A stretch of DNA of 64,000 nucleotides. Source: Nocardioides sp. (GTDB lineage: Bacteria; Actinomycetota; Actinomycetes; Propionibacteriales; Nocardioidaceae). A program made the position numbers and the translations under genes. The notes below the pieces were generated by a model. It was not told the origin of the DNA and did no database searches. It saw only the letters and a list, made by a program, of their open reading frames with translations. Below, piece by piece: positions 16,693-24,657 of the stretch (its first letter is position 1; the number at the start of each line of letters is the position of its first letter). Location: assembly GCF_025965415.1 (NCBI RefSeq), contig NZ_JAOPWY010000038.1:1-64000 (forward strand). Direction: 5' to 3'.

Positions 16693-17538
16693 ATGAAGGC
16701 CGCTCCATTCGACTACGTCCGCGTGGACAGCATCGCCGGATGCGTCCGGGCGCTGCAGGAGGCCGACGGCGACGGCAAGATCATCGCCGGCGGCCAGAGC
16801 CTGGCCCCTGTCCTGGCGATGCGCCTGGCACGGCCCTCCCTGCTGGTCGACATCAACCGCATCCCCGGCATCGCGGCCATCGAGCACCGCGACGACGAGC
16901 TCAGAATGGGCGCCCTGGTCCGCCACGCCGACCTGCTCGAGCAGCAGCACTCACCGCTCCTGGCCGCGGCAGCCAGGTGGATCGGCCACCCCGCCATCCG
17001 CTCCCGCGGAACACTGGGCGGCAGCATCGCTCACTCCGACCCCAGCGCCGAGTGGCCGGTCGTCGCAGCCGCGCTGGAGGCGAGGCTGACCGTCCACGGC
17101 CCATCGGGATCACGCGAGGCCGCTGCCGGCGACTTCTTCCTCGGGCCCCTCGAGCCCGACCTGCAGACCGACGAGGTCCTGGTCCGCGTCGACATGCCGA
17201 TCCCCGAGGCATGGGGCTTCGCCGAGCTCTCCCGTCGCCATGGAGACTTCGGGCTCGTCATGGCCGTCACCGCTCAGGTCCACGGCACGTGGCGCGTGGC
17301 GATCGGTGGGATCGCCGGTGTGCCACTGCGCGTGCCCGAGGCCGAGGCGCTGCTCAACGACACCACGAGCCCCGAGAACGTTCGGGCAGCGGCGCAGGCG
17401 GCTGCCGCGGCCGTCAGTCCCGGCGACGACCTCCATGCCTCGAGCCGGTACCGCAGCGCCATGGTCGAGGAGTATGCGCACCGCTCGATCACCCAGGCAC
17501 TCACCCAAGCCACCGCTCGCCCGGTAGGAGTCAGCTGA
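16693..17538 (+). CDS. FAD-binding medium subunit of the molybdenum hydroxylase
   Basis: 281 residues. The FAD pyrophosphate loops IIAGGQSLAPVLAMRLARP and TLGGSIAHSDPSAEWP are the CoxM/CutM signatures; the C-terminal CO_deh_flav domain follows (AIGGIAGVPLRVPEAE). It shuttles electrons from the 2Fe-2S subunit to the final acceptor. ATG 16693 follows GGGAAAGTGAGAC. The TGA overlaps the ATG of the iron-sulfur subunit. Confidence 0.9.
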   Translation: MKAAPFDYVRVDSIAGCVRALQEADGDGKIIAGGQSLAPVLAMRLARPSLLVDINRIPGIAAIEHRDDELRMGALVRHADLLEQQHSPLLAAAARWIGHPAIRSRGTLGGSIAHSDPSAEWPVVAAALEARLTVHGPSGSREAAAGDFFLGPLEPDLQTDEVLVRVDMPIPEAWGFAELSRRHGDFGLVMAVTAQVHGTWRVAIGGIAGVPLRVPEAEALLNDTTSPENVRAAAQAAAAAVSPGDDLHASSRYRSAMVEEYAHRSITQALTQATARPVGVS

Positions 17539-18131
17539 TGCAGGTCAACATGTCAGTCAACGGCACCCACGCCACCGTCGACGTCGAGCCACGCAGGACC
17601 CTCGCCGATGCGCTCCGCGAGGACCTCGGCCTGACCGGGACCCACCTCGGCTGTGAGCACGGCGTCTGCGGCGCCTGCACCGTCATGGTCGACGGGCAAC
17701 CCGTTCGCGCCTGCCTGATGTTCGCTGTGCAGGCCGACGGCGCCTCCGTCACCACCATCGAGGGCCTCGCCTCCGACAGCGGCGAGCTGCACGCCGTACA
17801 GAAGGCGTTCTGCGACAAGCACGGCCTGCAGTGCGGCTTCTGCACCCCTGGCATGCTCATCTCTGCGCTCGACCTGCTGCACCGCGAGGAGAAGCCTTCA
17901 CGCGAGCGGATCCGCGAGGAGATGTCCGGAAACATCTGCCGCTGCACCGGCTACGTCGGCATCGTCGACGCCGTGGAGCAGGCCGCCCAGGAGCTGGCCG
18001 ACTGGAACAACGCCGGTCCCAGCGACACCACCGAGGACTCGACCGACGTCGCCAGCGCCGGGCAGACGGAGGACGCTGGCACGCCTGGACGAGGCGCCCA
18101 CGTCCACACAAGCTCGACAGGGACCGCGTGA
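17538..18131 (+). CDS. 2Fe-2S small subunit of the molybdenum hydroxylase
   Basis: 197 residues. The N-terminal plant-type ferredoxin domain has Cys in HLGCEHGVCGACTVMVDG and RACL. The C-terminal all-alpha domain has the second cluster ligands in LQCGFCTPGM and NICRCTGYVGIVDAV. All eight cysteines are present. An additional ~45-residue Thr/Ser/Gly-rich tail after the usual end is uncommon. It is the last gene of the plus operon that starts at 11246. Confidence 0.92.
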   Translation: MQVNMSVNGTHATVDVEPRRTLADALREDLGLTGTHLGCEHGVCGACTVMVDGQPVRACLMFAVQADGASVTTIEGLASDSGELHAVQKAFCDKHGLQCGFCTPGMLISALDLLHREEKPSRERIREEMSGNICRCTGYVGIVDAVEQAAQELADWNNAGPSDTTEDSTDVASAGQTEDAGTPGRGAHVHTSSTGTA

Positions 18132-18190
18132 TCGCGACTGCCCGCACGGGGCCGGCGGCTCCGACTCCCCCCGGGGACCCGGCACCCAGG

Positions 18191-19192
18191 TCATGTGCGC
18201 GTCCGCTCGAGCCGGCCGCGTCGCTCTTCCTCCCTCTTCGAGTACGCGGCTCTGCGGATGGCCTCGTCCGACTCGAGTCCGGTGCCCAGGCCGCCGCCGA
18301 CGGTCGCCGCAGAGGCGACGAACCAGGCAAGCACGAAGAGGTCGCGGTGGTCGAGAGATGAGCCGAGGTAGCTCCCCATCACAGCCGGGTCGAGCACGAA
18401 CAGCGCCCACAGCAGGTTGACCACGTAGAGCACGAGGTAGCAGATCAGCACGCCGGTGGTCACGGTCACGAGCGTCGAGGTGTTGTAGAGCCGGGACCTG
18501 TCCCGAGCCTCGGGCGAGTCCTCGTCCGGGCGGTCCCAGAGGTTCCCGTCGATGATGATCCAGGCGACGACGAGCGCGACCGAGACCACCGTCGCCACGA
18601 CGAGGCGCCACGGCGAGAGCGAACCCGCAAGGAGCCACACCGTCGAGTTGATCGTCGCGACGGCACCGGTCGCAAGGGCCGCGACCAGTGCGGACTTGAG
18701 CCCGGGCACGAGGAGCCACGGCCGATTGGCGAGCACCATCCCGAGGAGCAGGCGCCAGTGTCCGGTCGAGACAGGAAGAGGGACCCGCTGCTCGCGGTCG
18801 GCGCTCCGGTCCTCGACCAGGCTGTCGACCAGCGAGCGGACCGCGCGGTGGGAGCGGGACTGCACGCGGAAGCCGCCGAGAGCCGGGAGCGAGACCACTG
18901 CTGCTCGTCGCTGGTGGTCGGTCTCGACCAGGAGGTACCTGCCGTCCGGGCCGCGCAGGGGGAGCTCGGTCAGGCCCACGACGACGTCCCACTCCTGGTC
19001 GTCGGCCCTGTCGCAGAGCCGATCCACCGCGGTCCCGACGTCCTCGGAACCGGTGGTGAACGGCTCGCTCACCAGGTCCATCTCCCAGGCGCCGCGATCC
19101 TGGTCGCGCGGAGGGTCGAGGTCGCAGAACCCACGCGCGATCTCGGTGGGGGACGCAGGATCGGCAACCACGCCGACGCGTAGGGCCCTCAT
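18191..19192 (-). CDS. Membrane protein of unknown function
   Basis: 333 residues. The N-terminal half is soluble (LRVGVVADPASPTEIARG, WDVVVGLTELPL), looking like an alpha/beta domain. The C-terminal half has four to five hydrophobic helices, including WRLVVATVVSVALVVAWIII and STLVTVTTGVLICYLVLYVV, followed by a basic tail. ATG 19192 has no ribosome site but lies six bases after TACGGT on the minus strand, so the mRNA is probably leaderless. I do not recognise the family. It is divergent from the formaldehyde-dehydrogenase-like gene and convergent with the molybdenum hydroxylase operon. Confidence 0.7.
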   Translation of the reverse strand: MRALRVGVVADPASPTEIARGFCDLDPPRDQDRGAWEMDLVSEPFTTGSEDVGTAVDRLCDRADDQEWDVVVGLTELPLRGPDGRYLLVETDHQRRAAVVSLPALGGFRVQSRSHRAVRSLVDSLVEDRSADREQRVPLPVSTGHWRLLLGMVLANRPWLLVPGLKSALVAALATGAVATINSTVWLLAGSLSPWRLVVATVVSVALVVAWIIIDGNLWDRPDEDSPEARDRSRLYNTSTLVTVTTGVLICYLVLYVVNLLWALFVLDPAVMGSYLGSSLDHRDLFVLAWFVASAATVGGGLGTGLESDEAIRRAAYSKREEERRGRLERTRT

Positions 19193-19342
19193 CCCGGCAC
19201 CGTAGGCACGTCCCATCCTCGGCAACAAGGCAGACGCCGTCGGCATTTCTGCCAATACCCGGGGAGCCCGACGCGCTGCCTTAATGGACGGAGCCGCTCG
19301 GTCCCGGGCAGCAGCAGCATCCGTCTCGAGGGAGGCAGCAGC

Positions 19343-20497
19343 ATGAAGGCAGTCGTGTACGAGGGCCCGCGCCAGGTGAGCGTCAAGGACGTCCCGGACG
19401 CCCGGATCGAGAGGCCGACCGACGTCCTGGTGAGGATCACCTCGGCGAACATCTGCGGTTCGGACCTCCACATGTACGAGGGCCGGACCGACTTCGAGGT
19501 CGGACGATGGTTCGGGCACGAGAACCTGGGCCAGGTCATCGAGGTCGGGGAAGGCGTGGACAAGGTCCAGGTCGGTGAGTACGTCGTCCTCCCGTTCAAC
19601 ATCGCGTGCGGACACTGCAAGAACTGCGAGAGGCAGCTCACGAACTACTGCCTGACCGCGCAGCCGGAGCCGAAGATGGCGGGCGCCGCCTACGGCTTCG
19701 CCGACATGGGCCCGTACGGCGGTGGCCAGGCCGAGCTGTTGCGCGTGCCCTGGGGCGACTTCAACTGCCTGCGGCTCGGCGAGGACGCCGAGGAGCGCCA
19801 GACCGACTACGTCATGCTCGCCGACATCTTCCCGACCGGATACCACGCCACCGAGATGGCCGGCGTGAAGCCCGGCGACCAGACCGTCATCTACGGCGCC
19901 GGCCCGGTGGGGTTGATGGCCGCCCTCTCGGCGACCATCCGGGGGGCGAGCAAGGTCATGGTCGTCGACCGGCAGCCCGACCGGCTGCGGCTGGCCGAGT
20001 CGATCGGGGCGATCGCCATCGACGACTCGAAGGTCGATCCGGTCCAGGCCGTGCTGGAGCAGACGATGGGGCTGGGCGCCGACAACGGCTGCGAGTGCGT
20101 CGGCTACCAGGCGCACGACCCCGGCGGCCAGGAGCAGCCCAACCTGACGATGAACCGGCTGGTCGCCTCCGTGCGCTTCACCGGCACGATCGGCGTCGTC
20201 GGGGTGTACATCCCGCAGGACCCCGGGGCCAGTGACGAGCTGGCCAAGCAGGGCAAGCTCGCCTTCGACTTCGGCATGTTCTGGTTCAAGGGCCAGAAGA
20301 TGGGCAGCGGGCAGGCGCCGGTCAAGAAGTACAACCGGCAGCTGCGCGACCTGATCGCCGGGGGCAAGGCCGAACCGTCGTTCATCGTCAGCCACGAGCT
20401 GCCGCTGGACAAGGCGCCGGAGGCCTACGAGCACTTCGACAAGCGGGACGACGGCTGGACGAAGGTCGTCCTGCACCCCGCCATGGCAGGCGCGTGA
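19343..20497 (+). CDS. Glutathione-independent formaldehyde dehydrogenase-like MDR enzyme
   Basis: 384 residues. Catalytic zinc ligands are in NICGSDLHMYEGRT and WFGHENLGQV; structural zinc cysteines are in CGHCKNCERQLTNYC. The long insert (YGFADMGPYGGGQAELLRVPWGDFN) and the IYGAGPVGLMAAL coenzyme loop are characteristic of FdhA / formaldehyde dismutase-like enzymes with tightly bound NAD. It could detoxify formaldehyde or oxidise short alcohols and aldehydes. ATG 19343 follows GGGAGGCAGCAGC. A small unknown gene and another MDR enzyme follow on the same strand. Confidence 0.88.
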   Translation: MKAVVYEGPRQVSVKDVPDARIERPTDVLVRITSANICGSDLHMYEGRTDFEVGRWFGHENLGQVIEVGEGVDKVQVGEYVVLPFNIACGHCKNCERQLTNYCLTAQPEPKMAGAAYGFADMGPYGGGQAELLRVPWGDFNCLRLGEDAEERQTDYVMLADIFPTGYHATEMAGVKPGDQTVIYGAGPVGLMAALSATIRGASKVMVVDRQPDRLRLAESIGAIAIDDSKVDPVQAVLEQTMGLGADNGCECVGYQAHDPGGQEQPNLTMNRLVASVRFTGTIGVVGVYIPQDPGASDELAKQGKLAFDFGMFWFKGQKMGSGQAPVKKYNRQLRDLIAGGKAEPSFIVSHELPLDKAPEAYEHFDKRDDGWTKVVLHPAMAGA

Positions 20498-20557
20498 CAT
20501 GTCGAGGACGGCAGACGAACGGCGGGCAACCGGCGGCGACGTCGTGGGAGGGCGGCC

Positions 20558-21046
20558 ATGAGCTCGACCATGGAACACGTGACATCACGCGCGGCCCGCG
20601 CCGGCCTGACGGTTGTCCGACAGGTTCGCTCGGTCCTCCACCCGGCATCGGACCGGCCGGCCGAGCCGGGCTCGACGGCGTCAGGGTGGCTCGCGGTCAC
20701 CGTGCTGTGCGACCCGTCGGACCTGGCGGACACGCCGCTGCCCGCGCCGCTCGCCGAGCTCGGCGATGACGTCGAGGTGCGTCTGACCCCCGCCCCCGGC
20801 GACAAGGGGACCGAGCTGGCGGTCCGGCTGCGTGAGCGGGGGACCTCGGGCGGCGAGCGCGGTCGCCTCACCGGCAGCGACCTCACGTCCGACCTCCGCT
20901 CGGCTCTGCGGAAGGCCAAGCAGCTGATCGAGGTGGGGGAGGTGCTGGTCGTCGACCCCGCACCGCACGGGAGACGCACGGCGACTCCCGGCGGGGTGCT
21001 CCTGGAGGCGTGGACCAAGGTGGCTCCCAAGGCGGGTGTGCGATGA
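20558..21046 (+). CDS. Small hypothetical protein coupled to alcohol dehydrogenase
   Basis: 162 residues, GGGAGGG upstream of ATG 20558. The centre (GWLAVTVLCDPSDL, LGDDVEVRLTPAPGDKGTELAVRLRE, DLRSALRKAKQLIEVGEVLVVDP) is predicted as mixed alpha/beta and looks conserved rather than random. No catalytic motif or membrane segment is visible. I do not recognise it. Its TGA overlaps the ATG of the next alcohol dehydrogenase (ATGA), so the two are co-translated, suggesting a chaperone, membrane-stress or lipid-related partner role that remains unproven. Confidence 0.7.
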   Translation: MSSTMEHVTSRAARAGLTVVRQVRSVLHPASDRPAEPGSTASGWLAVTVLCDPSDLADTPLPAPLAELGDDVEVRLTPAPGDKGTELAVRLRERGTSGGERGRLTGSDLTSDLRSALRKAKQLIEVGEVLVVDPAPHGRRTATPGGVLLEAWTKVAPKAGVR

Positions 21047-22218
21047 AGGCGGTGACGTGGCGCGGGATCAACGAGATCGGTGTCGAGGACGTCCCCGAGC
21101 CCACGATCATCAACGACCACGACCTCATCCTCGAGGTGGGTCTGAGTGCCACGTGCGGCTCGGACCTGCACCTGGTCGGCGGCTACATCCCCGCGATGCG
21201 TGCGGGGGACGTCCTCGGGCACGAGTTCATGGGCACCGTCGCCGAGGTCGGCGCCGGGGTGACGAGGCACCAGGTGGGCGACCGCGTCGTGGTGGTCTCC
21301 TTCACCAGCTGCGGCCGGTGCTGGTACTGCAAGGAGGGGTTGTTCTCGCTCTGCGACAACGGCAACCCCAACCCGGGGATCACCGAGGCGCTCTGGGGCC
21401 AGTCGATCGGGGGTTGCTACGGCTACTCGCACGCGATGGGGGGCTGGGCCGGCAGCCACGCCCGCTACATCCGTGTGCCGTACGCCGACCAGGGAGCCTT
21501 CGCCATCCCCGACGGCGTCTCCGACGAGCGGGCGTTGTTCGCGTCCGACGCGGCGCCCACCGGCTGGACCGGGGCGCACCAGGCGGGGGTGCGTCCGGGC
21601 GACGTCGTCGCTGTCTGGGGCGCAGGCGGCGTCGGCCAGATGGCTGCTCGCGCGTCGATGGTCATGGGCGCCGAGCGCGTCGTGGTCATCGACCGCTACG
21701 CCAACCGGCTGGAACAGGTGCGCACGCACATCGGCGCGGAGACCCTGGACTACGAACGGGAGGACGTGCTGGGTGAGCTGCGCGAGCTGACCGGGGGCCG
21801 AGGACCGGACGTGTGCATCGAGGCCGTCGGCATGGAGGCACACAGTCCGGGTCCGCAGCACCTGTACGACCAGGTCAAGCAGCAGGCACGGCTCCAGACC
21901 GACCGCCCCACGGCGGTGCGCGAGGCGATCTACGCCTGTCGCAAGGGTGGGACCGTGTTCACGCTGGGTGTCTTCGCCGGGTTCGTCGACAAGTTCCCGC
22001 TCGGGGCGATCATGAACAAGGCACTGACCTTGCGGGGAGCCCAGCAGCACGGACACCGCTACATCCCCGACATCCTCGAGCTCATGAGCCGTGACGAGGT
22101 GCGCACCGAGCACCTGGCCACCCACGTCATGTCGCTGGACGACGGTCCCAAGGGCTACCAGATGTTCAAGGAGAAGGAGGACGGGTGCGTACGTGCCGTC
22201 TTCCGGCCGGGTGACTGA
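21043..22218 (+). CDS. Zinc-dependent alcohol dehydrogenase (MDR family)
   Basis: 391 residues. Catalytic zinc segments are SATCGSDLHLVGGY and VLGHEFMGTVAEVG; the structural zinc cysteines are in TSCGRCWYCKEGLFSLC. The nucleotide loop is VWGAGGVGQMAARA. The sequence resembles the enzyme at 35432 (both begin MKAVTW and share GMEAH), so they are paralogues of the same formaldehyde-dehydrogenase-like branch. The start overlaps the upstream small gene. A minus-strand LuxR-type regulator faces its 3' end. Confidence 0.88.
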   Translation: MKAVTWRGINEIGVEDVPEPTIINDHDLILEVGLSATCGSDLHLVGGYIPAMRAGDVLGHEFMGTVAEVGAGVTRHQVGDRVVVVSFTSCGRCWYCKEGLFSLCDNGNPNPGITEALWGQSIGGCYGYSHAMGGWAGSHARYIRVPYADQGAFAIPDGVSDERALFASDAAPTGWTGAHQAGVRPGDVVAVWGAGGVGQMAARASMVMGAERVVVIDRYANRLEQVRTHIGAETLDYEREDVLGELRELTGGRGPDVCIEAVGMEAHSPGPQHLYDQVKQQARLQTDRPTAVREAIYACRKGGTVFTLGVFAGFVDKFPLGAIMNKALTLRGAQQHGHRYIPDILELMSRDEVRTEHLATHVMSLDDGPKGYQMFKEKEDGCVRAVFRPGD

Positions 22219-22258
22219 GGGGCGTCGCCTCAGGATGCGAGCGGTGACGGGTGGACGT

Positions 22259-23278
22259 CTACCCCGTCCGTGCGCGGGGCGATGGGGGGAGGTAGCACCC
22301 CTCACGCTCCGCGCGGACCGCGGCTGACGTACGCGAGGGCGCACTCAGCTTGTGCATCAGGTGCTCGACGTGCGCGGCGACGGTCCGAGGCGTCACGGTC
22401 AACAGGCTGGCGATCTCGTGGTTGGAGCGGCCGTCCACCACGAGCCCGAGCACCTCGAGCTCGCGCGGGGTGAGCCCACGGCAGTCGGCGTGGGGGCTCA
22501 CCAGCAGGATCGCTCTTGCCAGGCTCGGCACCTCGGTGGCAGCCAGCACGGTGACGCGCACGTAACCGCAGGATCCTCCATCGGTGTCTCGCGCGGGCCA
22601 CAGGAAGGACCGGTAGACCTGACCGGCGCGCAGGCTCTCGTTGGCGATCTCGACCACGGGCGAGCCCGTGCGAAACACCCGGTCACCGTGCAGTCCGGGG
22701 AGCAGGCAGGTGGTGCCGTCCCGCAACAGCACGGCTCCCGCCTCTGCGCCCGGCACGATGCGGGTGCTGGCGAGCAGGGAACGTATGGGCGAGACTCCGC
22801 GGGCGACCAGCGGGGCGAGGCGGGCGAGCCGTCCGCGGGTGACGGCGGAGGGCAGCTCGTCGCTGGTGTAGAGCAGCCCCAGGAACCCGACGTGCGCACC
22901 GGCCGGCTCGAAGAGGGCGACTCCCAGCCCCTCGCGGTAGCCCGCCGGGATGAGGCAATCGGCCCAGGTGGGCAGGTCGCCCACCGGCACGGGCAGGTCG
23001 GCGACGCTGAGTGGTGGTCCACAGCGGTCGAGCCCGGCCAGCTCCAGATCCCGCGCCGTGTTCGAACGGTCGAGGAAGTCGGTGACGGACCTGTCGAGCC
23101 CCGCGCTGCCCACGACTGCGTAGACGCTCGACCCCGGGTCGCTCAGGGCCAACCACGCCGCGTCGAAAGGCACCCACCGGCCGAGCCGGCGCATGAAGTC
23201 GTTGGCCCGGTCGAGGAGCGGGTCAGTGGATGTGGCGATCGCCAGCATCTCGCGGATGGGTCCATCCTCGGTGTACAC
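22259..23278 (-). CDS. LuxR-family transcriptional regulator with GAF-like sensor domain
   Basis: About 339 residues. The N-terminal ~250 residues look like a GAF-type sensor (WVPFDAAWLALSDP, GYREGLGVALFEPAGAHVGFLGLLYTS). The C-terminal GerE/LuxR HTH is clear: LTPRELEVLGLVVDGRSNHEIASLLTVTPRTVAAHVEHLMHKL. GTG 23278 is preferred because GGAGGG lies nine bases upstream; GTG at 23284 or 23305 are alternatives. It is convergent with the alcohol dehydrogenase operon, which it may control. Confidence 0.85.
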   Translation of the reverse strand: MYTEDGPIREMLAIATSTDPLLDRANDFMRRLGRWVPFDAAWLALSDPGSSVYAVVGSAGLDRSVTDFLDRSNTARDLELAGLDRCGPPLSVADLPVPVGDLPTWADCLIPAGYREGLGVALFEPAGAHVGFLGLLYTSDELPSAVTRGRLARLAPLVARGVSPIRSLLASTRIVPGAEAGAVLLRDGTTCLLPGLHGDRVFRTGSPVVEIANESLRAGQVYRSFLWPARDTDGGSCGYVRVTVLAATEVPSLARAILLVSPHADCRGLTPRELEVLGLVVDGRSNHEIASLLTVTPRTVAAHVEHLMHKLSAPSRTSAAVRAEREGCYLPPSPRARTG

Positions 23279-23549
23279 GATCACGCTCCCTCCAGCAGCG
23301 GTCACCCGAGGAGCGAGCTCCGAGAGAGGCTGGTCGGCACGAACCCGTCAGAGCTCTCCCCGCCGGCTGTGTCCTTCTCGGGTACCCATCCGGGCTCGAG
23401 GTCAACGCTCCTGACCAGTGCTATCTGCCGGCCGCTCGAGTGCGAGCCACGATCACCGACCCAGGTTGGTGACGCGGGTTGATCGCCACAGCCAGGACGC
23501 CGGTGCCGAACGCGTACGACAACACAGCGTGGCCCAGCAGCACGCGCCG

Positions 23550-23627
23550 GATCCGGGTGGACGTCGGTTCGGTCCGTGCACCTGGCCGCCGTCGAGCTCC
23601 CCTCTTCCGCCTGCGTCCACCCGGATC
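23550..23627. repeat. 14-bp perfect inverted repeat with 50-bp spacer in the 23.3-23.66 kb intergenic region
   Basis: Arm 1 is GATCCGGGTGGACG (23550-23563) and arm 2 is CGTCCACCCGGATC (23614-23627). The roughly 390 bases between the LuxR gene and the lipoprotein gene otherwise show no gene I can support. The repeat could form a long-range hairpin, bind a protein, or mark the ends of a tiny inserted element; its role is unknown. Confidence 0.6.
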
Positions 23628-23664
23628 AGGTGTGAGGACCGCACCTCTGGGGGAGGATGACCGC

Positions 23665-24657
23665 ATGCGGGTGAGGTGGGGGATCGCAGCTGCGGCTGCC
23701 GTGGTGCTGTCCGGCGCGCTCGCCGGCTGCGGCCCGGACGGGGGGACCGACGGACCCGCGGATGCTCCCGGCGGTGCTGCCGGGATGACCAGCACCGATC
23801 CCGTGAGCACCGACCCGCTCGTCTGGGAGGCCGACGGCGTGGTGCACCTGTCCGACGGCACGGAGGTCGAGCTGGGCGGGCTGCCGTCGTCGTACGTCGT
23901 CGCCGGTGACGGGGTCTTCTTCGTCCCGGCCGCGAGCGAGGACGATGCGGAGGTCGGCAGCGTCGCCAGTGCGGACGTCCGGTTCGCCGACGTCGACGGC
24001 GACACCTCCGACACCGGGCTGCGCGTGCGCGCCGACACCTTGCGCGCGTCACCGGACGGGAGGTACGTCGTCGGCATCGACGTCGAGTCCGGGGACGAGG
24101 ACGCCTACGGCACCCCGCTCGCCGAGGTCGTCGTGCTCGACCTGCGCGGAGGACGCGAGGCGGCCCGGACGTCGCAGGGCCTCGGTGACACGGACGACGA
24201 CCTGGCCGACCTCTACGAGGACGCCGAGATCGGCGTCGCCGCGATCACCGACGAGACGGCGTACGTCGACGGGGTGGACACGACCCTCGCGATCGACCTC
24301 GCCACCGGCGAGGTGACCGACGCCGGCGAGGCGCAGGTCCCGGTCCCGGGAGCGCCCGAGAGCCCCGACGGCGCCTGGACGATCCGCCAGGACGGCGACC
24401 GCGGCACCGTGCTCGGGGAGGACGGCAAGGCGGTCCCGCTCGACGTGCCGACGCCGCAGTGGACGCTCGACTGGTGGGCCGACGCGCAGACCGTGGTGGG
24501 CGTGGCGGTCGACGCCGACGGGACGTCGGCCCTGCTCTCGTGCCTCGTCCCGCAAGGCACCTGCGAGGTCCACGAGGCCTCGACCGGGGCGATGGTCCGG
24601 TTCGCCACCGGCGCGACCGACGAGCTCGTGGTGCGTCTGCTCGGAGGTGAGGGATGA
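23665..24657 (+). CDS. Lipoprotein with repeat-like (propeller-type) extracellular domain
   Basis: 330 residues. The lipobox LAGC lies at about residues 19-22 after a short positive N-terminus and a hydrophobic Ala/Val/Leu stretch, so it should be lipid-anchored outside the membrane. The mature part is acidic, with repeated segments such as LRASPDGRYVVGID and ESPDGAWTIRQDG that resemble beta-propeller blades. GGGGGAGG precedes ATG 23665. The stop overlaps the next start (ATGA), tying it to the WXG100-like protein that follows. No enzymatic motif is visible. Confidence 0.8.
   Translation: MRVRWGIAAAAAVVLSGALAGCGPDGGTDGPADAPGGAAGMTSTDPVSTDPLVWEADGVVHLSDGTEVELGGLPSSYVVAGDGVFFVPAASEDDAEVGSVASADVRFADVDGDTSDTGLRVRADTLRASPDGRYVVGIDVESGDEDAYGTPLAEVVVLDLRGGREAARTSQGLGDTDDDLADLYEDAEIGVAAITDETAYVDGVDTTLAIDLATGEVTDAGEAQVPVPGAPESPDGAWTIRQDGDRGTVLGEDGKAVPLDVPTPQWTLDWWADAQTVVGVAVDADGTSALLSCLVPQGTCEVHEASTGAMVRFATGATDELVVRLLGGEG

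Noticed and set aside
13609-18131. Naming the hydroxylase CoxLMS (CO dehydrogenase)
   Set aside because: The large subunit lacks the AYxCSFR loop of CO dehydrogenase, so coxL/coxM/coxS symbols would mislead.
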